From assembly GCF_000012305.1 (NCBI RefSeq), contig NC_007204.1, forward strand, positions 1,798,001 to 1,862,000: DNA of 64,000 nucleotides, given 5' to 3'. Within the stretch, counting starts at the first letter, position 1. Each line of letters begins with the position of its first letter. Below the pieces are notes generated by a model, which made no database searches, was not told where the DNA came from, and was given only the letters and a program-made list of their open reading frames with translations. This document shows positions 19,729 through 31,463 of the stretch, piece by piece. The position numbers were made by a program, and so were the translations under genes. Source of the stretch: Psychrobacter arcticus 273-4. Lineage in GTDB: Bacteria > Pseudomonadota > Gammaproteobacteria > Pseudomonadales > Moraxellaceae.

Positions 19729-19776
19729 GATAAGTAGCAACCGTTTTTATAAGTAGTAACCGCTTTTATAATAGTG
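19720..19776. repeat. Three imperfect 19-bp tandem repeats
   Basis: Three consecutive units begin AACCGTTTTGATAAGTAGC, AACCGTTTTTATAAGTAGT and AACCGCTTTTATAATAGTG (19720, 19739, 19758). They lie between the clpA stop and its terminator, and the first unit overlaps the terminator stem. Confidence 0.8.
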
Positions 19777-19786
19777 CGACAAAAAA

Positions 19787-22336
19787 CTAACTGGCCAACG
19801 ACTCAGAATCCGGACGGGGCTCATGAATCTCAACGACTGTCAATATAATAAGGCTATCCGCTGATCCTTTATCTAAAGACTTATCACCAGCTTTACCAAG
19901 CTTCACAGTATCACCATCTGATGCTTCAGGCTCCAAGGTTAAATGCACAACCCCACCATTCACCAAATCACCAAATAAAATCATATTTGCCAAAGGCTTT
20001 TTGATTTCATCTTGAATCAGACGCTGCATTGGACGTGCGCCCATTAAGCGATCATAGCCTTTAGCAGCCAGATAATCACGCACATCATCATCAATCTCTA
20101 AAGTGACTTGCTTATCATCTAGCTGTACTTGTAGCTCAACCAAGAATTTATCGACCACTGAGACGACTACTGAGGTATCTAGTGGATTAAATTGAATGAT
20201 GGCATCAAGACGGTTACGGAATTCTGGAGTAAAGACACGCTTGAGTGATTCCGTATTGTCACGGCTATGATCTTGCTGGGTAAAGCCCATAGAGGAACGA
20301 CTGATACTCTCAGCACCAACGTTGGTCGTCATAATAACAATGACCTGCTTAAAGATAGCAACCCGACCGTTATTATCCGTCAATGTACCGTGATCCATCA
20401 CTTGTAATAACAAGTTAAAGACATCCGGATGCGCTTTTTCGATCTCATCAAACAGTAATACGCAATGCGGATGCTGATTGATTTTTTCAGTCAACAGACC
20501 ACCTTGATCATAACCAACATAACCCGGCGGCGCACCAATCAAACGTGAAGCAGTATGTGCTTCCATATACTCTGACATATCAAAGCGCACCAGCTCAACA
20601 CCCAATAGATTTGCCAATTGACGAGAGACTTCCGTCTTACCAACCCCTGTAGGACCTGCAAACATGAATGAACCAATTGGCTTATCTGGTGCTTTTAAAC
20701 CGGCACGAGACAGCTTAATCGCATCTGCTAAAGTTCCAATAGCCTCATCTTGCCCAAACACTAAATGCTTAAGATCACGATCTAGATGCTGGAGAATACT
20801 CTTATCATCACTTGATACTGACTTAGGCGGAATGCGCGCAAGCTTGGCAACAATCGCTTCAATATCCGCCACATCAATTTTTATCGGGGCACGTTTGCCT
20901 TTCGCTTTTTTATCATCAGACGATTTTGCACGATCATTGGCTTTTGCAGTGTTTGCTTCATCCTGCATTTCGTTATCACTATAGGTTTCGCCATCGAGAC
21001 CTTCAATATCAGCATCGATTTGTGCATCAAAATCTTGCTCTATATCAGCAATGAAGTTTTCTTCTGCTTCTATATCATCTGCATCAGCCACGACCCCTAA
21101 ACGCTTATAAGCACCCGCTTCATCAATAACATCAATTGCCTTATCCGGTAAAAAACGCTCGTGGATATGTTTGGCTGATAACTGTACAGCGGTGACCAAC
21201 GCTTCATCAGTATATACAACGTTATGAAATTCTTCGTAACGCGGTTTAAGACCGCGCAAAATATCGATCGTATCATCGACACTTGGCTCTTTAACATCGA
21301 TTTTTTGGAAGCGACGCGATAAGGCATGGTCTTTTTCAAATACCTGACGATACTCGGTAAAAGTAGTTGAACCGATACAACGCAGCTCGCCATTGGCAAG
21401 TGCCGGCTTAATCAAGTTTGAGACATCCATATTGCTGCTCATTGACGAACCTGCACCAATAATCATATGAATCTCATCAATAAACAAGATAGCATTGGGC
21501 TTTTTCTTCAGCGCATCAAGGAGCGATTTCATGCGTTTCTCAAAATCGCCGCGATACTTAGTACCAGCAATTAATGAGCCAATATCAAGACTATAAATCA
21601 CGCAACCATTAAGGGGCTTTGGTGCTTTATCATTGATAATTAACCACGCCAACCCTTCAGCAATAGAGGTTTTACCAACGCCCGGCTCACCGACTAATAA
21701 TGGATTGTTTTTGCGGCGGCGACACAATACTTGCGCGGCTCGTTCAATTTCAGGACCACGCCCAATCAATGGATCCGTTTTGCCTTCAGCAGCACGTTGA
21801 TTTAAATTGGTCGCAAACTCAACCAATGGATCTTTACTTGTTTTTTCTGAGGCACTACTGCGGCGCTCTCCAGTCATAGAAGCACGCGGCTCAGAGGGCT
21901 CATCTTTATCATGACCATGTGATAAGTACTGGGTCAGCTCAAGACGACTGATACCCTGTTTTTTGAGCAAATAAACAGCATAAGTGTCATGTTCTGAAAA
22001 CATCGATACTAGAATATCCGATCCTTCAACCAAACGACCACCACCGATAGATTGCACATGAAAAATCGCACGTTGCAGGATACGATCAAAGCTTTGAGTC
22101 GGCTGCGGCGATTGCTCAGTATCAGGATCGACCGTTGGAGTGTGCTTATTAATATAAGCCTCAAGCTCAGTACGTAGTGCTGAGACATTTGCATTACAGG
22201 CCGTCAATGTGTTGGCAGCGTGCGTATTTTCTAAGAGTGCCAGTAAGAGATGTTCAACAGTGAGATACTCATGCGATTTTTGGCGCGCAAGTGTCATTGC
22301 TAAACGCAAAGAAACTTCAAGATGACGACTTAACAT
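19787..22336 (-). CDS. clpA: ATP-dependent Clp protease ATPase subunit ClpA
   Basis: ClpA is the AAA+ unfoldase that feeds substrates to ClpP. It has an N-terminal double Clp-N repeat (residues 1-150), a D1 ATPase with Walker A GEPGVGKTS near 209, and a D2 ATPase with GPTGVGKTEV near 558. The D2 domain carries an IIVIMTTNVGAES-type sensor. At 849 residues it is about 90 longer than E. coli ClpA. Most of the excess is an acidic, then Lys-rich, low-complexity insert at about 415-490, between D1 and D2. clpS lies upstream on the same strand. Confidence 0.96.
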   Translation of the reverse strand: MLSRHLEVSLRLAMTLARQKSHEYLTVEHLLLALLENTHAANTLTACNANVSALRTELEAYINKHTPTVDPDTEQSPQPTQSFDRILQRAIFHVQSIGGGRLVEGSDILVSMFSEHDTYAVYLLKKQGISRLELTQYLSHGHDKDEPSEPRASMTGERRSSASEKTSKDPLVEFATNLNQRAAEGKTDPLIGRGPEIERAAQVLCRRRKNNPLLVGEPGVGKTSIAEGLAWLIINDKAPKPLNGCVIYSLDIGSLIAGTKYRGDFEKRMKSLLDALKKKPNAILFIDEIHMIIGAGSSMSSNMDVSNLIKPALANGELRCIGSTTFTEYRQVFEKDHALSRRFQKIDVKEPSVDDTIDILRGLKPRYEEFHNVVYTDEALVTAVQLSAKHIHERFLPDKAIDVIDEAGAYKRLGVVADADDIEAEENFIADIEQDFDAQIDADIEGLDGETYSDNEMQDEANTAKANDRAKSSDDKKAKGKRAPIKIDVADIEAIVAKLARIPPKSVSSDDKSILQHLDRDLKHLVFGQDEAIGTLADAIKLSRAGLKAPDKPIGSFMFAGPTGVGKTEVSRQLANLLGVELVRFDMSEYMEAHTASRLIGAPPGYVGYDQGGLLTEKINQHPHCVLLFDEIEKAHPDVFNLLLQVMDHGTLTDNNGRVAIFKQVIVIMTTNVGAESISRSSMGFTQQDHSRDNTESLKRVFTPEFRNRLDAIIQFNPLDTSVVVSVVDKFLVELQVQLDDKQVTLEIDDDVRDYLAAKGYDRLMGARPMQRLIQDEIKKPLANMILFGDLVNGGVVHLTLEPEASDGDTVKLGKAGDKSLDKGSADSLIILTVVEIHEPRPDSESLAS

Positions 22337-22605
22337 AACGACTTCCTACGGTTATACCTATCTTTATAATTGATAGCTTTATGAATGAGTTAGTAAGTAA
22401 ATCAGGGCGATAGATGGATTGTTCAAGGGCAATATGAGTATTATTAAGTGGCATGATTAAATACTGACTTCCATAGCTTGGGTATGATCCTCACTTCTCT
22501 TTATCTCAACATGATACTCAAGTATAGTCAATCTATTAACGCATACTAAAATGTATCGAAGTATCCCTAGACCATTTTTCAATGATAATGTTCATTTAGA
22601 AAGAA

Positions 22606-22743
22606 TATAGTTGAAATACTTTAAAGTCGCTACCGTATTGCTGGTGTAAATTTTTTGCAGCCTCTGTCTGCGTAGGCACAGCAAGCAAGAAAAATTTGCA
22701 CCAGCAATACGTGTTGTATCGATATTACTTTTCACCGACTATA
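22606..22743 (-). repeat. Palindromic miniature element, copy 4
   Basis: This 138-bp copy lies in the clpS-clpA gap. Its two stem arms are nearly perfect complements (GTATTGCTGG with CCAGCAATAC), unlike most copies. The rest of the 22337-23003 gap is AT-rich with no convincing gene. Confidence 0.93.
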
Positions 22744-23003
22744 GCGCTCATGTAGTAAAGCTACAGACAATTAAAAGATTTGAATAATGCAAAGAGAGAA
22801 TAAAGACAGGCAATGATGAAAAAAGCAATTGTATAAGAAAGTTTAAGCCGATTTAAAAAAGAGAGGTGCAGAGCAAGTTTATACTTGAGTAAACTTGCTA
22901 TAAAAATACCATAATACTTAATATTATTAATAAAATCAAAGATATACAATAAAAATATACTGAACTTAAGATGATAAGCGCTATCGAATATTAAAGTAAG
23001 GCT

Positions 23004-23420
23004 TTACTCGCCTTGATGCGGCTCGATTTGCGTCAATAATGGATAGCCTTCACGATGAGCAAGACTGTTAACTTTTTTGGCTTTGGTCTCAGCGATATCT
23101 TTAGGATAAATACCAGCAATACCTTTACTACTATTATGAATCGTCAACATAATCTCAACTGCTGAATCCATACTGTGACGGAATTCGGACTGTAAAATAT
23201 AGACGACAAATTCCATCGGTGTGTAATTATCATTATACATCACTACCGCATACATGGGCGGCTTGGCCACTTCTGGCTCTGCCACTAATACATCAGCCTG
23301 TGGGGTCGTTTCACCGTCGGGCTCACCCACTTGCGCAAGACGCATGGGCATATGAGGAAAATGCCAATCTGATATGATTGGTGCCGCTACTGCTATCGTT
23401 TGTTTTATCATAATTGGCAT
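23004..23420 (-). CDS. clpS: ClpS adaptor protein
   Basis: ClpS delivers N-degron substrates to ClpA. The core begins at about residue 53 (KPPMYAVVMYNDNYTPMEFVVYIL) and carries the substrate-pocket residues N and D of the family. The rest (EIMLTIHNSSKGIAGIYPKDIAETKAKKVN) is standard. At 138 residues it has a ~50-residue N-terminal extension, so an internal start such as the ATG at 23351 (MPMRLAQV) is possible. clpA follows on the same strand, but 667 bp away. Confidence 0.93.
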   Translation of the reverse strand: MPIMIKQTIAVAAPIISDWHFPHMPMRLAQVGEPDGETTPQADVLVAEPEVAKPPMYAVVMYNDNYTPMEFVVYILQSEFRHSMDSAVEIMLTIHNSSKGIAGIYPKDIAETKAKKVNSLAHREGYPLLTQIEPHQGE

Positions 23421-23537
23421 ACAGATGAATCGGTAGGTTTAATGAGTAAATATCTTTAAGAGAGTAAAAACATCGTTAAAAATAAAAGGTGAAATACTAC
23501 TAGATGACTGGCTATCAGCTACGACAACTTACGACAA

Positions 23538-24422
23538 CTAAGGCTCAATAGGACTTTCATCGACCTCTGGCAAATCTAACAGTGATAATGGCATATTATC
23601 AACTTTAGCACCAAGCTTCCAATCATACAGCTGCTCTACTTCTTGACCAGCAGCTTTTAAATTTAGCTTAATTTGCAAAGGCTTAAAGCCCGCTGGCATT
23701 GTAAAGCGACCACGTATACGCGTCACGCCTTCAATGGTATAGCTGACGGGATCTAATGGCACTTCTACAAAATCGTCGTCATCAAGCAATGTCAACGTTG
23801 GATTTAAACGTTTGGCTTTACCATCGCTTGCGAGCATACCAATATCAAAACCATATTCAAAGGCATATTCAGGCAAAGGCTCAATCTTTGCACCTAGTAT
23901 CTGTAAAGGCATGCCGCCCTGCTCACTAACAATCTCAGCATAGAGGTCATTAAGCTGCGCCACTTGTCTATTTTCAACCATTATAGCTTGCTGATTTTCG
24001 CGTAACTCTTTTGAGTTTACCAAACTTATTTCTAGCTCTTGTTTGGCAGTTGCAACCTCATTGGTCGCTATTTTATGACTGACACGCAAATCTTTTAGCT
24101 CTTGGAGCGACTCTTTGCTGGTAATGATCGCTTGCTTGGTTTCATTTTGCATTGAATAATAGCCACGTTGATAACCAAGTTTGTGACCAAATAATAGTGC
24201 GACAACTGCCGTCACCAATATCGCAATCACAAATAATGCTAACACCAGTGTAGAAGTGCCTTGCTGCGAACGAGCAATGCTGTCATGCTTCATGGTACTA
24301 CGCTGAGTAACAAAAGGCAGCAGTGCACAATGTAGACTACGCTCCAATTCATACGCAACAGAGTCTTGGCACGATGGGCGTGCTGGCGGTGAGCAAAAGC
24401 GTAGTACACTCTTAAAACGCAT
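23538..24422 (-). CDS. Uncharacterised inner-membrane protein with coiled coil
   Basis: I do not recognise a function. The 294-residue protein has one membrane segment at about residues 58-80 (LVLALFVIAILVTAVVALLFG), a coiled coil at about 95-160 and a soluble C-terminal domain of beta character. The arrangement resembles the gammaproteobacterial DUF6776-type proteins, but I cannot test this. The N-terminal 43 residues are Arg/Cys/Pro-rich, and a second ATG at 24293 would leave a shorter cytoplasmic tail. It lies between argC and clpS on the minus strand. Confidence 0.65.
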   Translation of the reverse strand: MRFKSVLRFCSPPARPSCQDSVAYELERSLHCALLPFVTQRSTMKHDSIARSQQGTSTLVLALFVIAILVTAVVALLFGHKLGYQRGYYSMQNETKQAIITSKESLQELKDLRVSHKIATNEVATAKQELEISLVNSKELRENQQAIMVENRQVAQLNDLYAEIVSEQGGMPLQILGAKIEPLPEYAFEYGFDIGMLASDGKAKRLNPTLTLLDDDDFVEVPLDPVSYTIEGVTRIRGRFTMPAGFKPLQIKLNLKAAGQEVEQLYDWKLGAKVDNMPLSLLDLPEVDESPIEP

Positions 24423-24525
24423 TTAGACAGTATCTCTTAACAGGAAAGGCAAATTATTATAGCGGAATTTATAATCAATACCTAGTATCATAAGTAGTGA
24501 TAATTTAATCACAAGTAAACATCTG

Positions 24526-25593
24526 TTAAGGAACGATGGGCGCAAAATTCAAACCAAGAGACTCATCAAATCCAAACATCACATTCATATTTTGCACTGC
24601 TTGCCCAGCTGCTCCTTTGACTAAATTGTCTTGTACGACAATCACGGTCAATTCGGCACGCTCGTTGTCTTGGTGAACAGCAATACGCAATCGATTACTG
24701 GCACGTACACTACGGGTATCGGGATACAGCCCTTTTGGCATTACATCAATAAATTGCTCTGACGCATAGCTTTGTTCAAATACTTGTTGCCAATCCATCA
24801 AAGCACCCGCATCGGTGAGCTCCATATGAATAGAGCTCAGCATGCCGCGTATCATAGGCACAAGGTGCGGCAGAAAACGAACACGATGACTAAATTGACT
24901 GTCCAATAGCTGTGCAACGCCTTGCTCAATCTCTGGCAAGTGGCGATGACCTTCAACGCTATATGCCTTAAAATTGTCTGTGCTTTCAGCATAATTCAGT
25001 GCGAGACTTGCTTGGCGACCAGCACCAGAAACGCCAGATTTGGCATCGATGACAATACGCGACTCAATAAGTTGTTTAGATTGCTTATTTTGCGCTTCAA
25101 TTATCGGCTTTAAACCCAAGATAGCCGTGGTCGGATAGCAACCGGGATTACCCACAACCAAAGCATTAGCAATTTTGTCGCGGTTGATCTCAGGTAAACC
25201 ATAAACAGCCGTTTTTAGTAGTTCAGGACAAGCGTGTGATTGCTGATACCAGTGTTCAAAATCCGTTAATGACTGCAAACGAAAATCTGCTGCCAAATCA
25301 ATCACTTTCACACCAGCTTCAGTAAGCGCTTCTGCTTGCTGCATTGCGACGCCATGCGGTGTGGCAAAAAACACCACATCGCACTGTTGCAATGTCGCTA
25401 GCGTCTCATCACCTAAATCACTAAACACAATATCTGAGATACCGCGTAAACTTGGGAATATCTCATCAGCGCGAGTGCCTGCTTCGCTACGCGAGGTTAG
25501 CAAATCAATAGACACTTCAGGATGGGCAGATAATAAACGTATTAGCTCAATACCCGTATAACCTGTGCCACCGACAATCGCTGCTGAAATCAT
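24526..25593 (-). CDS. argC: N-acetyl-gamma-glutamyl-phosphate reductase
   Basis: ArgC reduces N-acetylglutamyl phosphate with NADPH in arginine biosynthesis. AAIVGGTGYTGIELIRLL (residues 4-21) is the dinucleotide site, and VVGNPGCYPTTAILG near 148 holds the catalytic cysteine. VEGHRHLPEIEQG near 216 matches the active-site histidine region. The length of 355 is normal for this subtype. No other arginine gene is adjacent. Confidence 0.95.
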   Translation of the reverse strand: MISAAIVGGTGYTGIELIRLLSAHPEVSIDLLTSRSEAGTRADEIFPSLRGISDIVFSDLGDETLATLQQCDVVFFATPHGVAMQQAEALTEAGVKVIDLAADFRLQSLTDFEHWYQQSHACPELLKTAVYGLPEINRDKIANALVVGNPGCYPTTAILGLKPIIEAQNKQSKQLIESRIVIDAKSGVSGAGRQASLALNYAESTDNFKAYSVEGHRHLPEIEQGVAQLLDSQFSHRVRFLPHLVPMIRGMLSSIHMELTDAGALMDWQQVFEQSYASEQFIDVMPKGLYPDTRSVRASNRLRIAVHQDNERAELTVIVVQDNLVKGAAGQAVQNMNVMFGFDESLGLNFAPIVP

Positions 25594-25685
25594 AAAACAT
25601 CCTTTTCTACTACTTTGTTATTACTTAATGAATACGAGATATAGAGTCAGTCAAATAACCAAGACTATCTCTCAAATCGTATTTT

Positions 25686-26822
25686 TTAAATTTTATAATC
25701 ATGGACCGCATCGATAAACACTTTGGCATTATCAGGATTGACCCACTGGGTAATACCATGACCTAAGTTTGCCACATAGCCGGTTTTTTCGCCGTTAGCA
25801 TAAGCACTATCAAGCATTGCATTGACTTCGGCACGGATAGTCGCAGGTGAACCGTATAAAGTTGCTGGGTCTAAATTACCCTGAATAGCTTTACTACTGT
25901 GTAGTTTTTTATGTTGCTTAGTTAACTGACGCTGACTTTCAGTCAATACTTGACGGGCACGATCAATCGGCATCGTCCAGTCTAAACCCAACGCATCCGC
26001 TTCACTATCGGCTTGTATATCCAACCATAATCCGCCACCTTTAGTAAATAATACCACTGGTATTTCAGGATGGCGTACCTTTAGCTCAGCAACAATACGC
26101 TTATTATACGCATGTGAAAAATCAACAAACTGACGATGACCAAGCGCGCCGCCCCAACTATCAAATATCTGTAGTATCTGTGCGCCTGCCACGACTTGGG
26201 CATCGAGATAATCAATCACAGACGTCGCTAATTTATCCAATAATTGATGTAAGAACTCAGGATTACTATATAAAAATCCTTTGGTATAGCGATAATCTTT
26301 TGAGCTACCACCTTCAATCATATAAGTCGCTAGTGTCCAAGGACTACCAGAAAAACCAAATAAAGGTACTTGTCCATTAAGTGCTGTACGAATACTGGTC
26401 ACCGCACGCATGACATAATCAAGAGAGTCATTGACATCAAGCACAGGCAATCTATCTAAATCAGCTTGCTGGCGAATAGGATGTTTAAACTTTGGCCCTT
26501 CCCCAGCTTCAAAATATAAACCCAATCCCATCGCATCAGGAATGGTTAAAATATCACTGAATAAAATAGCCGCGTCTAAATCATAACGACGTAATGGCTG
26601 CAAGGTAACTTCAGTGGCACGCGCGGTATCTTTACACAGGCTCATAAAATCACCTGCTTCAGCACGGGTGGCTTTATATTCTGGTAAATAACGACCAGCT
26701 TGGCGCATCATCCATACCGGCGTGGTATCTATCGGCTCAAAACGAAGTGCTCGTAGCAATCTATCATTTTTCAAAGGCGCAAAGTTTTTTTCAAGCGAAT
26801 TATTATTGTCTGAAGCACTCAT
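25686..26822 (-). CDS. hemE: Uroporphyrinogen decarboxylase
   Basis: HemE converts uroporphyrinogen III to coproporphyrinogen III in heme synthesis. [15 protein letters not shown] near residue 36 and [16 protein letters not shown] near 150 are family signatures. The start is the ATG at 26822 ([10 protein letters not shown]), because GGAG sits 9 nt upstream. The frame remains open to 26864, but the extra Cys-rich residues are unlikely to be translated. The result is 378 residues. Confidence 0.95.
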   Translation of the reverse strand: MSASDNNNSLEKNFAPLKNDRLLRALRFEPIDTTPVWMMRQAGRYLPEYKATRAEAGDFMSLCKDTARATEVTLQPLRRYDLDAAILFSDILTIPDAMGLGLYFEAGEGPKFKHPIRQQADLDRLPVLDVNDSLDYVMRAVTSIRTALNGQVPLFGFSGSPWTLATYMIEGGSSKDYRYTKGFLYSNPEFLHQLLDKLATSVIDYLDAQVVAGAQILQIFDSWGGALGHRQFVDFSHAYNKRIVAELKVRHPEIPVVLFTKGGGLWLDIQADSEADALGLDWTMPIDRARQVLTESQRQLTKQHKKLHSSKAIQGNLDPATLYGSPATIRAEVNAMLDSAYANGEKTGYVANLGHGITQWVNPDNAKVFIDAVHDYKI

Positions 26823-26942
26823 GTACAAATCTCCAAAACAGCACTGTATGTCACAACAACGCATACAACACTGGATAAATTACGTTAAAGGAAAGAATAG
26901 TAAAGCGCTTATTATCAAAACATTCATAAATAATAAGTTTTT

Positions 26943-28115
26943 TTACATCGTCAATGCCAAATTATCACGGTGTACCATGACGACACGTTCTTCATTATTA
27001 CCAAGGATTCTATCGAACTGCTCAGTACGCTCGCGAGCAACACGGCATGCATCTCGAGAGGAGAAATTGACTTGACCAACTGCTATACGCTCACCGGTAT
27101 CCTGATGGACGATTTCAACCACATCGCCTTCATCAAAATCTCCACGCACTTCAGACACACCAACTGGCAATAAGCTTTTTTGATGCTCAACCACCGCTTT
27201 TGCTGCACCTGCATCGACAATTAAAGAGCCTGACATACGCAAATGTGCCGCAAGCCACTGTTTGCGAGCAATAATTTTATCTTGATCGTTGGTGGTCAAC
27301 AAGGTGCCGACCGCTTCGCCTGATACCACACGAGTGATCACATCATCGATAGCACCGCTCACGATCACCGTCGGACAGCCACCCATGGCAGCAAGGCGAC
27401 CCGCACGAATCTTGGTCAACATACCACCGCGCCCAAGCTTGCCACCATCACCTGCAATATCAAATAAGTAATCAGCCATTGCACGCTCTTGACGGATCAT
27501 TTTGGCATTAGGATTGTCGCGTGGATTGTCAGTAAAAACACCTTCTTGATCAGTTAAGATAATGTATAAGTCGGCATTGACCATCGCCGCTGCCATTGCA
27601 CCTAGTGTATCGTTATCACCAAACTTAATTTCATCAATGGTAATGGTATCGTTTTCATTAATGACTGGCAGCACGCGCCATTCTAATAGCTGCGTAAGCG
27701 CGCCAGTGGTATTAAGATAGCGACTACGATTAGACAAATCATCATGTGTCAGCAATAGCTGTGAGCTTTGAATACCGTGTTGAATCAATGCTGACCACCA
27801 GGTTTCAATCAAACCCATCTGACCAATAGATGCACAGGCTTGTAATGCCGCCAGTTTTTTGGGACGCTCCTCAAGATTCATACGCACTACACCTTCAGCA
27901 ACGGCACCTGAAGATACAAGCAGTACCTCTATGCCTTGCTTATGAAGTTTAGCGATCTGCTTTGCCCATTCGTAAATGGCAGTTCGATCAAGCCCTCGAC
28001 CATTATTGGTTAATAACGATGAGCCAATCTTGACAATAACGCGCTGAATATCAAAGTTACGAGCTTGCTCAACAAACCTTGCTTCTTCTATCGTGTTCTC
28101 TATGCCAACTGCCAT
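26943..28115 (-). CDS. proB: Glutamate 5-kinase
   Basis: ProB phosphorylates glutamate, the first step of proline synthesis. The amino-acid kinase domain (about 20-280) shows VIVKIGSSLLT, LLVSSGAVAEG and INENDTITIDEIKFGDND. A C-terminal PUA domain runs from about 290 to the end. The start is the ATG at 28115, with AGGAG upstream. It lies 72 bp after obgE on the same strand, the conserved obg-proB pairing. Confidence 0.95.
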   Translation of the reverse strand: MAVGIENTIEEARFVEQARNFDIQRVIVKIGSSLLTNNGRGLDRTAIYEWAKQIAKLHKQGIEVLLVSSGAVAEGVVRMNLEERPKKLAALQACASIGQMGLIETWWSALIQHGIQSSQLLLTHDDLSNRSRYLNTTGALTQLLEWRVLPVINENDTITIDEIKFGDNDTLGAMAAAMVNADLYIILTDQEGVFTDNPRDNPNAKMIRQERAMADYLFDIAGDGGKLGRGGMLTKIRAGRLAAMGGCPTVIVSGAIDDVITRVVSGEAVGTLLTTNDQDKIIARKQWLAAHLRMSGSLIVDAGAAKAVVEHQKSLLPVGVSEVRGDFDEGDVVEIVHQDTGERIAVGQVNFSSRDACRVARERTEQFDRILGNNEERVVMVHRDNLALTM

Positions 28116-28187
28116 ATAAACTCCTGTTGCTATGGTAAATTAATCATGGGGATACATCTAAAAAAATACGTGCAAAGACAAATCAGA

Positions 28188-29420
<1,233 letters not shown>

Positions 29421-29529
29421 TTACAATCTGGTTTATAAGCTCAATCAAGGTTGTTTTACCTTGAGCTTATACTTGTCTTTAAAATATCTTTCAGGTTTTT
29501 ACTTAAATGTCATTGCTTTAACGATGACA

Positions 29530-29566
29530 ATAGCACCCGATGACCAGTCGGACTATCGGGTGCTAT
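29530..29566 (-). terminator. Hairpin after gap
   Basis: A perfect 12-bp GC-rich stem (29530-29541 with 29555-29566), whose loop can pair further, lies 107 bp after the gap stop and before obgE. No T run follows on the minus strand, so it may be a transcript-end stabiliser rather than a classical terminator. Confidence 0.6.
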
Positions 29567-29672
29567 AGATATTACCTCTAAAATCATATCCGCTTGTTCA
29601 TATAACAAATGCATATCGATCCGCTTTTTAATAAAAGCATTATAACTGAGTCATTGCAGCTATACGGACGTA

Positions 29673-31109
29673 TTAAGCTGGAATCTGCGTATAGCTGATA
29701 CCTGCCATTTGCGTTGCCAAACGTAATACTTGCGTACTATAGCCTACTTCATTGTCATACCAAATATAAACAATGGCATGATTGTCAGTCAAAATAGTCG
29801 CTTGCGCATCAACGATACCCACATGCGTATCACCGACAAAATCCGTTGATACCGCCTCTGTAGAATCAGTATAAGCAATCTGTGTTTGCCACTGACTGCT
29901 ATTAGAGATTTTACGCATGAATTCATTTAATGCATCAGCGCTAGCTGGCGCTGTCTTAAGATTCAAGTTCAAAATCGCTAAGCTGACGTTTGGCGTCGGT
30001 ACACGGATGGCATTACCCGTTAATTTACCGCTAAGCTCTGGCAATGCTTTACCAACCGCTTTAGCAGCACCGGTACTGGTAATCACCATATTCAATACTG
30101 CACTACGACCACGGCGATCGGCTTTATGATAGTTATCAATTAAGTTCTGGTCGTTGGTAAATGAGTGAATGGTCTCAACATGACCATTTTCAATACCGTA
30201 TTCGTCATTTAATACTTTTAACGTTGGGGTAATCGCGTTGGTCGTACAGCTGGCTGCACTGACGATAGTGTCATCACCAACGGTATCATTGTTGACGCCA
30301 TATACAACGTTTTTAATCTCACCGCCAGCAGGTGCAGTTAGCAATACTTTTTTCACGCCTGTCGATTGTAGATGCTTGCCAAGACCCGCTTCATCTTTCC
30401 AGATACCTGTATTGTCGATGACCAACGCATCATTAATACCATAAGCAGTATAATCAATCTCGCTTGGATCTTTGGCATAGATAACTTGGACAAAACGACC
30501 ATTGATAATCAAACCATTGTTTTCATTATCAATAATTACGCCACCTGCAAAGCTACCATGAATCGAATCACGCTCTAGCAATGAAGCACGCTTCGCTAAG
30601 TCGCCCGCTGCTGCAGGACGTACTACGATGGCTTTTAGCTGCATACCTTTGGCACTTGACACTTGCGATAATAACAGACGCGTTAAGATACGACCAATAC
30701 GACCAAAACCGTATAGCACCACATCCGTCGCGCCATTGATAGCGCCTTTGGTGTTATCAATAGACTGTAATGCCGTTTGGATATCACTGTCATTAGCAAT
30801 CAGTTGACCAACATCGACACGAGTCGCTTGGATGTCTTTATTATCTGCTAACACTTTAACCATTGCTAAGGTATCAGCGATATCAATAGCACGAGCACCT
30901 TGGTCACGCAAAGCAACTTTTTGATGCAGCGCCAATATTTGACCCACTGAATTGGTATCTAGCGTATCACCAAATAAAGTCACTTGTACATCTTGCTCAT
31001 TGTAGAGCTTGTTCAATAGCCCCATCAGCTCAATTGCTTGTTGCTCTTGATGGTTATAGTTGCTCAAGTGGTCTTGATGTAATTGGCGTAAGGTATCAGC
31101 ATTACTCAC
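29673..31109 (-). CDS. gap: Glyceraldehyde-3-phosphate dehydrogenase, long form
   Basis: This NAD(P)-dependent GAPDH has a ~125-residue helical N-terminal extension before the Rossmann start VLYGFGRIGRILTRLLL. The catalytic loop SAASCTTNAI holds the active cysteine at about residue 290, and the C-terminus carries WYDNEVGYS. I chose the GTG at 31109 (MSNADTLRQLH) because AAGGA sits at good distance from it, while the ATG at 31118 overlaps that site. Long forms of this type occur in Pseudomonas and relatives. No other glycolysis gene is adjacent, so the direction of flux is unclear. Confidence 0.9.
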   Translation of the reverse strand: MSNADTLRQLHQDHLSNYNHQEQQAIELMGLLNKLYNEQDVQVTLFGDTLDTNSVGQILALHQKVALRDQGARAIDIADTLAMVKVLADNKDIQATRVDVGQLIANDSDIQTALQSIDNTKGAINGATDVVLYGFGRIGRILTRLLLSQVSSAKGMQLKAIVVRPAAAGDLAKRASLLERDSIHGSFAGGVIIDNENNGLIINGRFVQVIYAKDPSEIDYTAYGINDALVIDNTGIWKDEAGLGKHLQSTGVKKVLLTAPAGGEIKNVVYGVNNDTVGDDTIVSAASCTTNAITPTLKVLNDEYGIENGHVETIHSFTNDQNLIDNYHKADRRGRSAVLNMVITSTGAAKAVGKALPELSGKLTGNAIRVPTPNVSLAILNLNLKTAPASADALNEFMRKISNSSQWQTQIAYTDSTEAVSTDFVGDTHVGIVDAQATILTDNHAIVYIWYDNEVGYSTQVLRLATQMAGISYTQIPA

Positions 31110-31463
31110 GAGAAACATCCTTATGGTCAGTATTAGAGAATCAGTAAAGTATGAAGAAATATCATTGAATAGGTTTTATACAGTCTAAGCACTCACTCGG
31201 ATACGCTAACAGACGACTACTGTCATCGGTTATTATCAGAAAAGTCTGTAGATAAGCGAGATTTTAGCTTAAAACGCCTTATTTTGCTAGTGATAACAAA
31301 TTTGTATGAGTCCGAAGGCATCTGAGACCTATCTATTTTGCCTAACAAAACGGGTTAGCATGATAAAGGCGGCCTATTATGCTGCCTTATTATAAATCCA
31401 CTTAAACCATGATGAACACAAGAGCTATAATAAATAAAAGCTATATAAACCATTATCGCACTT
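31110..31463. other. Intergenic region upstream of gap
   Basis: About 350 bp lie between the gap start and the lipocalin remnant. It must hold the gap promoter. I see no ORF, RNA gene or strong hairpin. Confidence 0.3.

Noticed and set aside
22761..22949. 62-residue hydrophobic frame between clpA and clpS (minus strand)
   Set aside because: AT-rich, Phe/Leu/Lys-biased, with no ribosome-binding site; consistent with a chance ORF.
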